Shown: positions 1 to 8,801, numbered from the stretch's first letter. The stretch: 64,000 bases of DNA from Pseudomonas pergaminensis (GCF_024112395.2 NZ_CP078013.2:2108001-2172000); one strand, 5' to 3'. The notes: generated by a model not told the origin, from the sequence alone. Numbers and translations: made by a program.

Positions 1-320
1 GTTTCGGTGGCGGCCTTGCCGTACTTCACTCGGGTGTAGATACCGAGCAGGCGATTGATCTCGTTCTGCTGATCCGCGCTCAAGGTTTTGTTATCAAGAA
101 ACGCACTGATCGCCGGGCCCACGTCACTGGTCTTGCCCAGGTCGCCCTTGGCCAGGGTGCCGAGGAAACCCCGGAAATCGGTGACGGAGGTTTCGTTGAA
201 ATGCTTCAGAATCGCTGTGCTTTGGTCTGGAGTGATGTTGGCGAAAGCGGGGCTGGTGATGGCCGAAAGGCTCGCCGCGAACAGGGTGGCAGCGGCCAGT
301 TGCTTGAGTGGAAAGTGCAT
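1..320 (-). CDS. Secreted hypothetical protein, 3' end outside window
   Basis: The open frame runs off the left edge, so only the N-terminal ~106 residues are visible. They begin with a classic Sec signal peptide: Lys at position 6, an Ala/Leu-rich core and a probable cleavage after SPAFA near residue 27. The mature part is hydrophilic (TPDQSTAILKHFNETSVTDF and on) with no domain I recognise. It is probably a small periplasmic or secreted protein. The start at 320 has an AAGGA about 12 nt upstream; an in-frame ATG at 332 is possible but lies directly on that AAGGA. A perfect 8-bp inverted repeat sits 37-60 bp upstream of the start. Confidence 0.6.
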   Translation of the reverse strand, partial: MHFPLKQLAAATLFAASLSAITSPAFANITPDQSTAILKHFNETSVTDFRGFLGTLAKGDLGKTSDVGPAISAFLDNKTLSADQQNEINRLLGIYTRVKYGKAATE

Positions 321-356
321 GGAGAGACGCATTCCTTTGCAGGTAGTAAGTGGGAA

Positions 357-380
357 GTTTCTGATCAAACTGTCAGAAAC
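357..380. promoter_or_regulatory. Inverted repeat upstream of the truncated secreted protein gene
   Basis: GTTTCTGA (357-364) and TCAGAAAC (373-380) form a perfect 8-bp inverted repeat with an 8-nt spacer. It lies in the promoter/leader region of the leftward gene starting at 320. It could be a dimeric regulator operator; there is no T-tract to make it a terminator. Confidence 0.35.
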
Positions 381-448
381 ATTTCCACACACTACCACTG
401 CGAAGGCGTGGGAGGGGAGATGCGAATGAAGGAAATATCGTACTTCAA

Positions 449-483
449 TAAAAAACGCCGCGTCTTCATGAGCGGCGTTTTTG
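449..483 (-). terminator. Rho-independent terminator
   Basis: AAAAACGCCGC and GCGGCGTTTTT form a GC-rich hairpin with T-tracts on both strands. It lies 6 bp past the stop of the leftward lipoprotein gene, so it terminates that gene. The symmetry would also allow bidirectional use. Confidence 0.8.
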
Positions 484-488
484 CAGGG

Positions 489-956
489 TCAGCGAGCAAC
501 CAGATACAAGGTTTGCTTGAATCTGCCGTCGGGCATGGGTTCGGAATTCATGTGTCCTGTAAAACCTCCATACTTCCCGGTGCTGCCCAGAATGGCTACG
601 GTGGAAAGGCCTGTTTCGTGCTCTTGTCCGCCTACGACAATGGTACCTACGATATTCCCGGTGGCATCCCTGAATATCAATGTCCACTGACACTGGCTGT
701 GAGCACCAGGCAGTGTGGTGACGCAGTAGCCGCTGTTGCTGCCGATGTCCTGTCCGCCCTGATCCTGCAACGGTTGGTCATAGACAAACAGGTCGCCTTG
801 GGAGGGGCCCGGTGCACCTGTATCCACAGGCGTCTTGAGGCCCCGAGTACCATCGGCATAGGTGACCAGCATGACTGTTGGCGAGTTGTTGACGCAGGCG
901 CTGAGGGAGATAAGCAGAAGCAGTGCGCACAAGGTGCGAAGGGTAGCGGTTTTCAT
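489..956 (-). CDS. Lipoprotein with allene-oxide-cyclase-barrel-like domain
   Basis: A 155-residue protein starting MKTATLRTLCALLLLISLSA followed by Cys: a lipoprotein signal with an LSAC lipobox near residue 20, so the mature protein is lipid-anchored. The rest contains GTIVVGGQEHETGLSTVAIL and GSTGKYGGFTGHM, which resemble the small beta-barrel of the allene oxide cyclase/dirigent-like family found in bacterial secreted proteins. Two internal Cys could form a disulfide. An upstream extension to 1049 was rejected because it would bury the signal sequence. The gene ends against a strong terminator. The specific role is unknown. Confidence 0.6.
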   Translation of the reverse strand: MKTATLRTLCALLLLISLSACVNNSPTVMLVTYADGTRGLKTPVDTGAPGPSQGDLFVYDQPLQDQGGQDIGSNSGYCVTTLPGAHSQCQWTLIFRDATGNIVGTIVVGGQEHETGLSTVAILGSTGKYGGFTGHMNSEPMPDGRFKQTLYLVAR

Positions 957-1071
957 GGCTGTGCTCTCGTGTGGGTGGGCTCCGGGCGCAGCACCGCTAA
1001 AGCTGCGTCCGGAGCCTGAAAAGGCTAGCCGCCAATTGCCAGAATTCAAATGTCCGCAAGCCGATTTCGTA

Positions 1072-2289
1072 TCACAAGGTTCCCGGGTGCGGAGCCGCGT
1101 ACTCAGCCGTCACACCCAACGCCTTGGCATACGGCCCATCCCACAACTGCTCATGCAATGCCCCGACACGCTTGGCCATCGCTTCGCTGCGCATCACCAC
1201 TTCCAGATTGCGCGAATTATCCAGATACCCGCCCAGCCAGTTGCTGGTGCCGATCCAGGCAACCTGTCCGTCGATCTCCATGGTCTTGCTGTGGATTACT
1301 CGCGCATACGGGATAAAACCTTGCTTGGCCTCGGGGAGGGTGACGATTTTGATCTGGACGTTAGGCAGCACCGCCAAGCTTTTGAGGTAGGGCAGTTCCA
1401 GCGTGTCGGTATTCCAGTTGGACACCATCAGCTTGATCGACACCCCACGTGCCGCCGCCGCACGGACGGCATTGTCGATCACCGCGTAGTACGGGCGGGT
1501 CTTGTCCGGTCCGTAGGACAGGGGGGCGTAGTCCAGCAGTTGCACGCGCACTTCGTGTTTTGCTTCGCTCAGTAAACGCGGCAGTTCCAGCTGTGAATCG
1601 CCTACGCCCGGTGGGTTGTAGCGTTGCGGGCTAGCGACCAGGTAGTTGCCGGTGCGTGGTGGTTCGTTGCTCATGGCAGGCAGCGGCACCGGTTGGTTGT
1701 CGGTCAAGGCCTGCTGGGCTTTCCAATCCTGCTCGAAGATCGCCTGCACCTGGCTCACCACGGTCGAGTTGGTGATGAGCAGCCCGGTTTCGTGGATGTG
1801 TTCCAGGGAGCGCCAGTCGAAATTCTGGCTGCCGACAAAGGCCTGCTTGCCATCCACCACCAGGTATTTGGCGTGGATGATCCCACCGCTCACGCGCGCG
1901 TAGGGCAACACGCGAAAGGTCAGGTTGGGGATCGCCCGCAGGCGTTCAAGGGTGGAGGCTTCCGACAACTTGATGCCTTTTTCTTCCAGCAAAAAGCGAA
2001 TTTTCACACCGCGCTTACCGGCGGCTTCCAGGCGTTCGATCACGCCGTCCATCACCGAGCCTGGGTGATCGGCAGCGTAGAACTGGCCGATTTCGATGTG
2101 GCTTTTTGCGCCGTCAAACAGCTCGCTCCACACTGGGCCGGGCTGGCGCAAGTCGTCGGTGCCGAGGGCGGTATCCACCGGCACGGTATGCACCAATTCA
2201 AAACCCGGAATCGAAAAGTCCGCCTGGGCCAGCGGACTTATCAGCAAGCCGGCCAAGCCTGCGATGCGCAATTTCAAGGAAACAGACAT
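1072..2289 (-). CDS. Secreted phospholipase D-like protein with two HKD motifs
   Basis: A 405-residue protein with an N-terminal signal peptide (MSVSLKLRIAGLAGLLISPLAQA). It carries two phospholipase D active-site motifs: HAKYLVVDGKQAFVGSQNFD in the middle and HSKTMEIDGQVAWIGTSNW near the C-terminus, both with the HxK(x)4D pattern. PLD-superfamily enzymes use the paired His residues for phosphodiester transfer or hydrolysis; a periplasmic phosphodiesterase or phospholipase role is inferred. ATG 2289 places the signal peptide first; an ATG at 2301 is an alternative. The gene follows a TonB/Exb operon on the same strand, but a hairpin terminator lies directly in front of it. Confidence 0.8.
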   Translation of the reverse strand: MSVSLKLRIAGLAGLLISPLAQADFSIPGFELVHTVPVDTALGTDDLRQPGPVWSELFDGAKSHIEIGQFYAADHPGSVMDGVIERLEAAGKRGVKIRFLLEEKGIKLSEASTLERLRAIPNLTFRVLPYARVSGGIIHAKYLVVDGKQAFVGSQNFDWRSLEHIHETGLLITNSTVVSQVQAIFEQDWKAQQALTDNQPVPLPAMSNEPPRTGNYLVASPQRYNPPGVGDSQLELPRLLSEAKHEVRVQLLDYAPLSYGPDKTRPYYAVIDNAVRAAAARGVSIKLMVSNWNTDTLELPYLKSLAVLPNVQIKIVTLPEAKQGFIPYARVIHSKTMEIDGQVAWIGTSNWLGGYLDNSRNLEVVMRSEAMAKRVGALHEQLWDGPYAKALGVTAEYAAPHPGTL

Positions 2290-2302
2290 AGGGATTCCCA
2301 TC

Positions 2303-2336
2303 ACAAAAGAAAGCGGGCGCATTGCGCGCCCGCTTG
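2303..2336 (-). terminator. Rho-independent terminator of the exb/tonB operon
   Basis: AAGCGGGCGC pairs with GCGCGCCCGCTT. On the minus strand the stem is followed by TTTCTTTTG. It lies just past the exbB-like stop (2342) and just before the PLD-like start (2289), so it separates the two units or attenuates read-through. Confidence 0.7.
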
Positions 2337-2341
2337 AACGT

Positions 2342-2989
2342 TTACGCCGTGCGGCTATGCAGCGGCGTTGGCACCAGGTGCGGCAGTTCACTCTGCACGC
2401 GGGCACCGGTGGCGGCGCGGATCAGCAGGATTTTCAGCTGGTCGTTGATGCGCTCCAGGCTGTCCTGGAAGAAGTTGTGGAACACCACGCAGAACAGCGC
2501 GATGGCGATCCCCAGGCCGGTGGCGAACAACGCCGTGCCGATGCCACCAGAAATCTGCCCTGGGTCGGACACACCGGCCGTGGCCAGCGCCTTGAAGGTG
2601 TCGATGATGCCGAGGATGGTGCCCAGCAAGCCCAACAGCGGCGCGGCGGTGGTGATCGTTTCGATGATCCACAGGCTGCGGGCCAGCGGTGCGCGGGTGG
2701 TCAGGTACTGGGTTTCGATGACGTCATCCAGGTCCTTGCGCGACCCTTGCGACGCTTTCTGTGCCAGGACCGGCAACACCATGTTCAGCGGCAAGCTGTC
2801 ACGGCGCGTCAAGCTTTCGGGCAGGTCGCGCTCGCTGTGTACGTGGGCGCCGAGCACCTCGGTCAGCGCGCGGGCCTGGCGGCGTACGTAAGCGAAGTAG
2901 ATACCGCGCTCGATGGTGATAAAGATCGCGATGGCCATCGCGGCATACATCACATAAAAGGTGATGTCGTGGAGCAGGTTCATGTCCAT
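2342..2989 (-). CDS. exbB: ExbB/TolQ-family proton channel protein
   Basis: A 215-residue MotA/TolQ/ExbB-family inner-membrane protein. It has an N-terminal membrane helix (ITFYVMYAAMAIAIFITIER), a cytoplasmic loop, and two C-terminal helices with the family signature APLLGLLGTILGIIDTF and GIGTALFATGLGIAIAL. With ExbD it forms the proton-driven motor that energises TonB. The start is ATG 2989, with GAGG 9 nt upstream; TTG 2995 was rejected. It is the last gene of an exbD-tonB-receptor-exbB operon, an unusual order because exbB is split from exbD by the receptor. Confidence 0.88.
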   Translation of the reverse strand: MDMNLLHDITFYVMYAAMAIAIFITIERGIYFAYVRRQARALTEVLGAHVHSERDLPESLTRRDSLPLNMVLPVLAQKASQGSRKDLDDVIETQYLTTRAPLARSLWIIETITTAAPLLGLLGTILGIIDTFKALATAGVSDPGQISGGIGTALFATGLGIAIALFCVVFHNFFQDSLERINDQLKILLIRAATGARVQSELPHLVPTPLHSRTA

Positions 2990-3006
2990 GTTCAATTACC
3001 TCGCCG

Positions 3007-5289
3007 TCAGAAATTGGCTTCCAGGGAAACCGTCACAGTGCGTTCCAGGCCCACGATGTAGGCCGGGTCGCCGTCGCGGAACCCACCGTAGGTGGCCGCG
3101 TTGGTCTTGGTGGTGTACACGCCGTCCAGGTACTTCTTGTCGAACAGGTTGTCGACGTTCAGGCGCAGCGTTGCGTCCTTGACCACCTTCTTGTCCACCG
3201 GCAGGTAGATACCGGCGCCGGCGTTGAACACGGTGCGCCCGGAGATGGCTTCGTCGTTGGTCAGGTCGCCGTAGAGCTTGCTGGTGTACTTGCCGCCGAA
3301 GGTGCCGTAGAAGCGGCCGTCGTCGTAGCCGATGTTGGCGGCCAGCATGTTCTTCGGCACGTTGGCGAACTGCTTGCCGCTGGTGGGCAACAGGATGGCT
3401 TGGCCGGCGTTGTAGACGGTCAGGTCGTCCTGCTGTTCGGCCTTGGTGTAGGTGTAGGAGGTGTAGTAGTTGAAGTGGTTGGGCAGCAGGCCGCTCCACT
3501 CCAGTTCCAGGCCGCTGTTGTTGACGGCCCCGGCGTTGATGTCGGCGAAGTCACCGTTGATGTCGCGCGACGACACCTGGCGGTCCTTGAACTGCATGTA
3601 GAACAAGGTGGCGGCTACGGTCATGTCGTCATCGGTGTAGCGCCAGCCCAGTTCGTGGTTCCAGCTGGTTTCCGGCTTGGCGTCGATAGAGCCGGCGCCC
3701 TTGTCGTACAGCACGTAGTTCTGCGGGATGCGCATGTTGCGCGACAGGCTGTAGAACAACTGGTCGCGCTCATCCAACTGGTATTTGAGGCCGACGTTGG
3801 GCAGCAGTTTGTTGTAGGTCTGGTTACGTTTTTCCGCCTGCTCGGTGAGGCTGCCGTGGTTGGTGCCGTCACGCTTGACGTTCATGTAGGCCAGGCCCGC
3901 CACCAGGGTCCAGTCCGGGTTGATGTACCAAGTGTCCTGGGCCCAGACCTTTTGCGCTGGGGTGACGGTAAAGCGGTCGCGGCCCTGGATGGTGTTGCCA
4001 TTGGCATCGACCACGGCGTCGTTGGAGTCCGGCCAGGTGTCGACCGGTTTGCCGCTGGCCTTGAGCGGAATGAACGGTTGGGTCTGGCTTTGGCGTGCGC
4101 GCTCGTACCAGTAGCCCACTTGCACGCTGTGATCGCCCAGGTCCCAGTTCAACTTGGTGGTGATGCCCGGACGCCAGGTCTGTGTGCGCGAAGGGCGGTA
4201 GTACACGCCGCTGTTCGGGGTGCCATCGGCATTGTACTGGGCGCCGGTAGGCAGGTTGCCCAGGTCGAATACACCGCCCTGGTTCGAGCCACGGTTCAGT
4301 GCATAGCTGGACGAACCGACACCGCTGCCGTTACCCCAGTAGTAATACGGGATCACCGACAGTGCGAGGTTGTCTGCCAGCTTGAACTGGGTGTTGAGCA
4401 CGGCGGTGAAGGTCTGGAAGGGGTTCTGCGCCAGGGCGTAATAGCTGTTGTACTTGCCGTTGCTGCCCACCGTAGGCGTGGCCGGGTAGGGGTCGTACTT
4501 GCGGCCGTTCTGCTGGTACTGGGCCTTGGTCAATTGGCTGTAGCTGTTGTTGTCCTGCTCGTGGTACTTGAGGATCAGGTTGGCGGTGTTGCCATCGCCA
4601 GCGTCGAAGAAGCTGTTCCACTCGACTTTGTCCGCGCGCACGGCGCCCGAACCGCGCCACATCTGGCCTTCGGTATGGGACGCCGACAACCAGTTGCTCA
4701 GGCCATTGATCTCGCCGGTGTTGAGGCGGGCAAAGGTTTTGCGCGTGGCGTTGCTGCCCATGATCTGTTTGACGAACGCACCGGTTTCCTTGGTCGGGCG
4801 AATGGTCACGATGCCGATGTTGCCGCCGCTGGAACCGATGTGCGGGCCGTCGGCTTCCGCCGAGCCCTGGGTGACGAAGATCTGCTCGATGTTTTCCGGG
4901 TCGCCCAGCAGGTTGGAGTACAGCGCGTAGTTGCCGGAGTCGTTGATCGGCATGCCGTCAACCGACATGCCCACCTGGTCGGAGTTGAGGCCGCGCATGG
5001 TGAAGCGAAAGCCCGACAGGCCGGTGGCGTCTTCGCTGGAGATGTTCAAGCCCGGGGTGTATTTGAGCTTGTCCACGGCGTTACCGGTGGCGGTCTGTTT
5101 ATCCAGCGCCTCCTTGGTCACGGTGGAGCGGCCCTTGATGCTTTCTTCCTGCACCATGTAGCCGCCACCTGCCGTGGCCTTGCCCTGGACCCCAATGGTC
5201 CCGACGTCGCTGTCGCTGGTGTCGGCCATAACCATGCCATGGCCCATGCTTGCGGCAACGAGTGCCAGATGAATCCGTGTGAACCTCAT
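3007..5289 (-). CDS. TonB-dependent outer-membrane receptor
   Basis: A 760-residue receptor with a signal peptide (to about residue 22, MVMA), a plug domain (KLKYTPGLNISSEDATGLSG, RGLNSDQVGMSVDGMP) and a long beta-barrel ending in aromatic F (TVSLEANF). There is no STN signalling domain, so it is a transporter rather than a transducer. The substrate cannot be read from the sequence. Genes for its energising complex lie on both sides (exbD and tonB upstream, exbB downstream), implying a dedicated TonB motor. ATG 5289 is preceded by AGGA at 8 nt; the adjacent GTG was rejected. No Fur box was recognised upstream, so the substrate may not be a siderophore. Confidence 0.88.
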   Translation of the reverse strand: MRFTRIHLALVAASMGHGMVMADTSDSDVGTIGVQGKATAGGGYMVQEESIKGRSTVTKEALDKQTATGNAVDKLKYTPGLNISSEDATGLSGFRFTMRGLNSDQVGMSVDGMPINDSGNYALYSNLLGDPENIEQIFVTQGSAEADGPHIGSSGGNIGIVTIRPTKETGAFVKQIMGSNATRKTFARLNTGEINGLSNWLSASHTEGQMWRGSGAVRADKVEWNSFFDAGDGNTANLILKYHEQDNNSYSQLTKAQYQQNGRKYDPYPATPTVGSNGKYNSYYALAQNPFQTFTAVLNTQFKLADNLALSVIPYYYWGNGSGVGSSSYALNRGSNQGGVFDLGNLPTGAQYNADGTPNSGVYYRPSRTQTWRPGITTKLNWDLGDHSVQVGYWYERARQSQTQPFIPLKASGKPVDTWPDSNDAVVDANGNTIQGRDRFTVTPAQKVWAQDTWYINPDWTLVAGLAYMNVKRDGTNHGSLTEQAEKRNQTYNKLLPNVGLKYQLDERDQLFYSLSRNMRIPQNYVLYDKGAGSIDAKPETSWNHELGWRYTDDDMTVAATLFYMQFKDRQVSSRDINGDFADINAGAVNNSGLELEWSGLLPNHFNYYTSYTYTKAEQQDDLTVYNAGQAILLPTSGKQFANVPKNMLAANIGYDDGRFYGTFGGKYTSKLYGDLTNDEAISGRTVFNAGAGIYLPVDKKVVKDATLRLNVDNLFDKKYLDGVYTTKTNAATYGGFRDGDPAYIVGLERTVTVSLEANF

Positions 5290-5313
5290 CACTGTCGTCC
5301 TGGTGTCGGGTGC

Positions 5314-6042
5314 TTATTGCACGCTGTAGTTGAAGGTGGCGGTGAAGCGCTGCTCATTGCGCCCCCCGAAGGCTTGCTCGGGGAACGGCTTGACCTGCTT
5401 GATACGGCGCAAGCTGTTGGTGGCGGCCCGGTTGAGCAACATGCTCGAGGCCTGGGTCTGCAAGCCGGAGTCGAGAACCCGACCCTGGCGGTCTACCAGC
5501 AACCAGATCACCACTTCGCCGGTCGGGCGTTCGAGGGAGGCCTGGCGGCCGGTGGGGTATTGCTTGTAGGTGTCCAACTCATTGCGCAAACCCTTGAGGT
5601 AACCGCCTTCCAACGCTTGGCCGTCGACTTTGGGGGGGGCCGGCGGCGCCGGCGTTGGCGCAGCCTGGGGAACGGGCGCGGGTGCCGGTTTGGCGGCGAC
5701 CGGTGGTGGTGTCGGGGCGGGCGTTGGCTTGGCAGCCACTGGCTTGGGCACAGGTTTTGGCTTGGGCTCAGGCTTGGGTTTCGGCAAGGGTTTAGGTGGC
5801 GGCGGTGGCGGGGCCGGCTCGGACTCTTCATCCTCGATCACCGGCGGTGGCGGCTCTTGTTCCACCACCGGCTCCGGGATCACTTGCGGCTCTGGCTCGA
5901 CCAGCGCCAACTCGACCGCCGACTCGTCATACACCGGCTCGACCTTCAACGTCTGGGACTGGATACCCAGTGCAATCAGCACCAGGGCGATCAGGGCCGG
6001 CACACTGCCGAGCAGCTGACGCGCACGAAACAGGACGTACAT
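5314..6042 (-). CDS. tonB: TonB-family energy transducer
   Basis: A 242-residue protein with a single N-terminal membrane anchor (ALIALVLIALGIQSQ), a long Pro-rich periplasmic spacer with PKP/PEP repeats (residues ~50-140), and a C-terminal TonB-like domain (TGEVVIWLLVDRQGRVLDSG, then FTATFNYSVQ). It spans the periplasm and transmits ExbBD motion to the receptor plug. The start lies 2 nt after the exbD stop, indicating translational coupling. The Pro-rich segment is unusually long and low in complexity. Assignment to the neighbouring receptor follows from operon membership. Confidence 0.88.
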   Translation of the reverse strand: MYVLFRARQLLGSVPALIALVLIALGIQSQTLKVEPVYDESAVELALVEPEPQVIPEPVVEQEPPPPVIEDEESEPAPPPPPPKPLPKPKPEPKPKPVPKPVAAKPTPAPTPPPVAAKPAPAPVPQAAPTPAPPAPPKVDGQALEGGYLKGLRNELDTYKQYPTGRQASLERPTGEVVIWLLVDRQGRVLDSGLQTQASSMLLNRAATNSLRRIKQVKPFPEQAFGGRNEQRFTATFNYSVQ

Positions 6043-6044
6043 GA

Positions 6045-6452
6045 TCAGGACTTACGCGTGGCGATGGACACGGAGGTAAAGCCACCCAGGCGCAGGGTGT
6101 CCATCACCTCGACCAGGCGCGAAACCTCTACGCCTTTGTCGCTGTTAACGATGATGGTCGACTTGGTGTCGGGCTTCTCGGCAGCCTTCAACGCCGGTAC
6201 CAGCGCATCGACTGTCAGGTCCTTGCCATCCAACTGCAGTTGGCCTTCGAGACCCAAGGTGAGGATGAATTTGTTCTGTGGCTTGAGCTGCTGCGAACTG
6301 CTGGCACTCGGCAGTTGGGTCTTCATGCCGAGGGCCGGAATCACGTTCAGGCTCACGAGTACGAAAAACACCAGGAGGAACATCATCACGTCGATCATCG
6401 GGATCAGTTCGATGTGCGCCTTGCGTTTTTTCGGTTCGTCCCAGGTTCTCAT
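6045..6452 (-). CDS. exbD: ExbD/TolR-family biopolymer transport protein
   Basis: A 135-residue protein with a short cytoplasmic head (RTWDEPKKRKAH), one membrane helix containing the conserved Asp (ELIPMIDVMMFLLVFFVLVS) and a periplasmic domain. The Asp in PMIDVMM is the expected proton-translocating residue. It is the first gene of the exbD-tonB-receptor-exbB operon. GGTAACGGA precedes the ATG. The promoter must lie in the 190-bp gap shared with the divergent acetyltransferase gene. Confidence 0.88.
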   Translation of the reverse strand: MRTWDEPKKRKAHIELIPMIDVMMFLLVFFVLVSLNVIPALGMKTQLPSASSSQQLKPQNKFILTLGLEGQLQLDGKDLTVDALVPALKAAEKPDTKSTIIVNSDKGVEVSRLVEVMDTLRLGGFTSVSIATRKS

Positions 6453-6487
6453 TCCGTTACCCCGTTATTGAATTAGGGGCGACACGC

Positions 6488-6515
6488 TAACAACCAAAAA
6501 TGACCGATTGGTTAA
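6488..6515. promoter_or_regulatory. Candidate operator between exbD and the GNAT gene
   Basis: The divergent intergenic region holds TAACAACCA ... TTGGTTAA, an imperfect inverted repeat, with the near-palindrome ACCGATTGGT inside it. This fits a repressor site upstream of exbD. No Fur-like sequence was evident here. No confident -35/-10 pair was assigned. Confidence 0.3.
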
Positions 6516-6642
6516 CTTTAATTGACGTTTTAAGGGCTCTAGGACGCGTCTTACAGGTGAATCGCAAGTCATTTTTGTGACGTAACAGAATTGACATACG
6601 GCAGGGGCATTCTCAAAAACTTTACATCGAGGGCCCCCGGAA

Positions 6643-7197
6643 ATGAGTAGTGAACTGCCACAGTTGTCCACCCCGCGACTGTTAATGCGCGCCCTGGAAA
6701 AACACCAGGCCGACAGGTTGTGCGCCCTCGCCAACGGCCCGAAGATCGCCGACAACACCGCCAGTATTCCATCGCCCTACACTCTGGAAACGGCGCAGGA
6801 TTTTATCGACGGCATGCAGGAGAAATATCGCTCGACGGGGCTGTTGAGCCTTGGCGTGCATGTGCGTGACACCGGCGAGTTGATCGGTGTTGCCAGCTTG
6901 CGCATCCATGCAGATCATCACTATGGGCACCTAGGCGGCTGGGCGGCGGCGGACGCGCGCAACCTGGGGTATGCCACCGAAGCCGCGACCGCGTTGATGG
7001 ACTACGGCTTTGCCGAACTCGGCCTGCATCGCGTGGGCAGCCAGTGCTTCAGCCGCAACAAGGAATCGGCGCGGGTCATGGAGAAAATCGGCCTGCAATA
7101 CGAAGGCTGCAGGCGCGGGGCGTTCTTCAAGAACGGCGTGCATGAAGACCTGCTGGTGTTCGCCACCCTGCGTGAGGATTGGGAGTACCGGCTGTGA
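6643..7197 (+). CDS. GNAT-family N-acetyltransferase (RimJ/RimL type)
   Basis: A 184-residue GNAT protein. LSTPRLLMRAL near the start and the acetyl-CoA-binding stretch ARNLGYATEAATALMDYGF, followed by LGLHRVGSQCFSRNKESARV and EKIGLQYEG, are typical of the RimJ/RimL-like subgroup. These acetylate protein N-termini or small amines; the acceptor is unknown here. Its TGA overlaps the GTG start of the downstream PhoD gene, so the two are probably co-translated. The ribosome-binding site is weak (CCGGAA close to the ATG). Confidence 0.85.
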   Translation: MSSELPQLSTPRLLMRALEKHQADRLCALANGPKIADNTASIPSPYTLETAQDFIDGMQEKYRSTGLLSLGVHVRDTGELIGVASLRIHADHHYGHLGGWAAADARNLGYATEAATALMDYGFAELGLHRVGSQCFSRNKESARVMEKIGLQYEGCRRGAFFKNGVHEDLLVFATLREDWEYRL

Positions 7198-8765
7198 GGG
7201 GCGAGGTGGATCATGGCCGGCGCCGGGTACTTGCCGGGCTGGCGGTCGCTACCACCTTTTCGATCCTCAGCCCGTTTGCCCGCAGTGCCGGGGTGGAGTA
7301 TCCGTTCACCCTGGGCGTGGCCTCCGGAGATCCGCTGCCGGATGGGTTTGTGATCTGGACGCGCCTGGCGCCGCTGTTCAATGCCGCGGACGGTCGTGGT
7401 GGCTTGAGCCGTTCAGTGCCGGTGCGTTGGCGGGTTGCCAGCGATGCGGCGATGACTCGCGTGGTGCGCCAGGGCGAGGTGATGGCCAGCGAGCGCTGGG
7501 CGCACTCGGTGCATGTGGAGGTGGCGGGACTGGAGCCGGGCAGGCCGTATTGGTATCAGTTCGAAGGGCTCGGCGCGCAAAGCCCGGTGGGGCAGTCGCG
7601 CACGGCGCCGGCGTTGCATGCCATGACGTCGGCCCGCTTGGGGTTTGTCTCGTGCTCGCATTGGGAACGTGGCTATTTCAGTGCCTATCGCCACTTGGCG
7701 CAAGAACAGCCCGACCTGGTGTTCTTTCTCGGCGACTACATCTACGACAGTTCCTACGCGGCGGACTCGGGCAAAATCATTCGCCCCCATGGCAGCGGCA
7801 ATGCGGTGAGCTTGAGTGACTACCGCAACCGCTATGCCTTGTACAAAACCGACCCGGATCTACAGGCCCTGCACGCCGCAGCGCCCAGCGTCGTGACCTG
7901 GGACGATCACGAAGTGCAGAATGACTACGCCAACCGCTGGTCCCAGGACCCGAAGATCCCGGTCGGGCAATTCTTGCAGCAGCGGGCGGCGGCCTACCAG
8001 GCTTACTACGAACACATGCCGCTGCGTGCCAGCAGCCTGCCCAAAGGCGCGGACATGCGCATTTATCGGCGCCTGGACTACGGGCAGTTGGCCCGTTTTC
8101 ATGTGCTGGACGGCCGACAGTATCGCTCCGAACAACCCTGCATCTTGGCCAATGGCAGTCACCAAGGGCATATCGCCGACAACCTTTGCCACGATTTGCG
8201 CGACCCCGGTCGTACGATGCTCGGTTGGCAACAGGAAGCCTGGCTGGATCAGGGCTTTGCCCAGTCGAAGGCGCAGTGGAACATCATCGCCCAGGACCTG
8301 CTGGTCGCGCCGCTGACCCAGCGCGACCTGACCAATCACAAGCCGGGACGCTGGACCGATGGCTGGGATGGCTACATGGCCAACCGCTCACGGATGCTGG
8401 CGTCCATCGAGCGCCATCGTGTCCAGAACCCGGTGTTCTGGGGTGGCGATATCCATTCGTTCTGGGTGACGGACTTGCATGCGGATGCCAGCAACCCGGA
8501 CTCGCCGGTGGTTGCCACCGAGTTCGTCGGCACGTCGGTGACGTCTGATGGGCCGCCCTTTGAGGCGTTCAGCAAGATTCTGCCGCTCAATCCCCATGTG
8601 AAGTTCTTCGACAGTCGCCAGCGCGGGTATGTGTCGGTGGAAGTGGAGGCGCAGAAGATGCTGACGCACTTTCGTGTGATTACCGATCCGCGCGACCCTG
8701 CGGCGACCGTTTCGACCTTGAAATCATTTGTGAACGAGTCCGGCCGACCCGGCGCAGTCCTGTAG
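7194..8765 (+). CDS. phoD: Alkaline phosphatase D-family phosphatase, Tat-exported
   Basis: A 523-residue PhoD-type metallophosphatase or phosphodiesterase. The N-terminus has a twin-arginine motif (GRRRVLAGL) and hydrophobic core, so it is probably exported folded via Tat. The N-terminal PhoD domain (GVASGDPLPDGFVIWTRLAP) is followed by the metal-binding metallophosphatase segments GDYIYDSS, WDDHEVQNDYAN and WGGDIHSFWVTDL. The start is GTG 7194, whose last two bases overlap the acetyltransferase stop; GGGAG lies 8 nt upstream. An upstream TTG (7179) was rejected. No Pho box was identified; expression may depend on the upstream gene. Confidence 0.85.
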   Translation: MRGEVDHGRRRVLAGLAVATTFSILSPFARSAGVEYPFTLGVASGDPLPDGFVIWTRLAPLFNAADGRGGLSRSVPVRWRVASDAAMTRVVRQGEVMASERWAHSVHVEVAGLEPGRPYWYQFEGLGAQSPVGQSRTAPALHAMTSARLGFVSCSHWERGYFSAYRHLAQEQPDLVFFLGDYIYDSSYAADSGKIIRPHGSGNAVSLSDYRNRYALYKTDPDLQALHAAAPSVVTWDDHEVQNDYANRWSQDPKIPVGQFLQQRAAAYQAYYEHMPLRASSLPKGADMRIYRRLDYGQLARFHVLDGRQYRSEQPCILANGSHQGHIADNLCHDLRDPGRTMLGWQQEAWLDQGFAQSKAQWNIIAQDLLVAPLTQRDLTNHKPGRWTDGWDGYMANRSRMLASIERHRVQNPVFWGGDIHSFWVTDLHADASNPDSPVVATEFVGTSVTSDGPPFEAFSKILPLNPHVKFFDSRQRGYVSVEVEAQKMLTHFRVITDPRDPAATVSTLKSFVNESGRPGAVL

Positions 8766-8790
8766 GCGCCGGCAAGCCGGCTCCTGCTGG
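8761..8790. repeat. Single REP palindrome
   Basis: TGTAGGCGCCGGCAAGCCGG followed by CTCCTG is one arm of the TAGGAGCCGGC...GCCGGCTCCTA REP family. It starts at the phoD stop and may act as a transcript end or stabiliser between convergent genes. Confidence 0.7.
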
Positions 8791-8801
8791 GGTTGTGGTG
8801 A

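Noticed and set aside
3400..6471. A 1,023-codon open frame on the + strand
   Set aside because: It is antisense to the receptor, tonB and exbD genes; its translation is low-complexity Val/Gly/Arg-rich without domains. High GC codon use leaves the opposite strand open.
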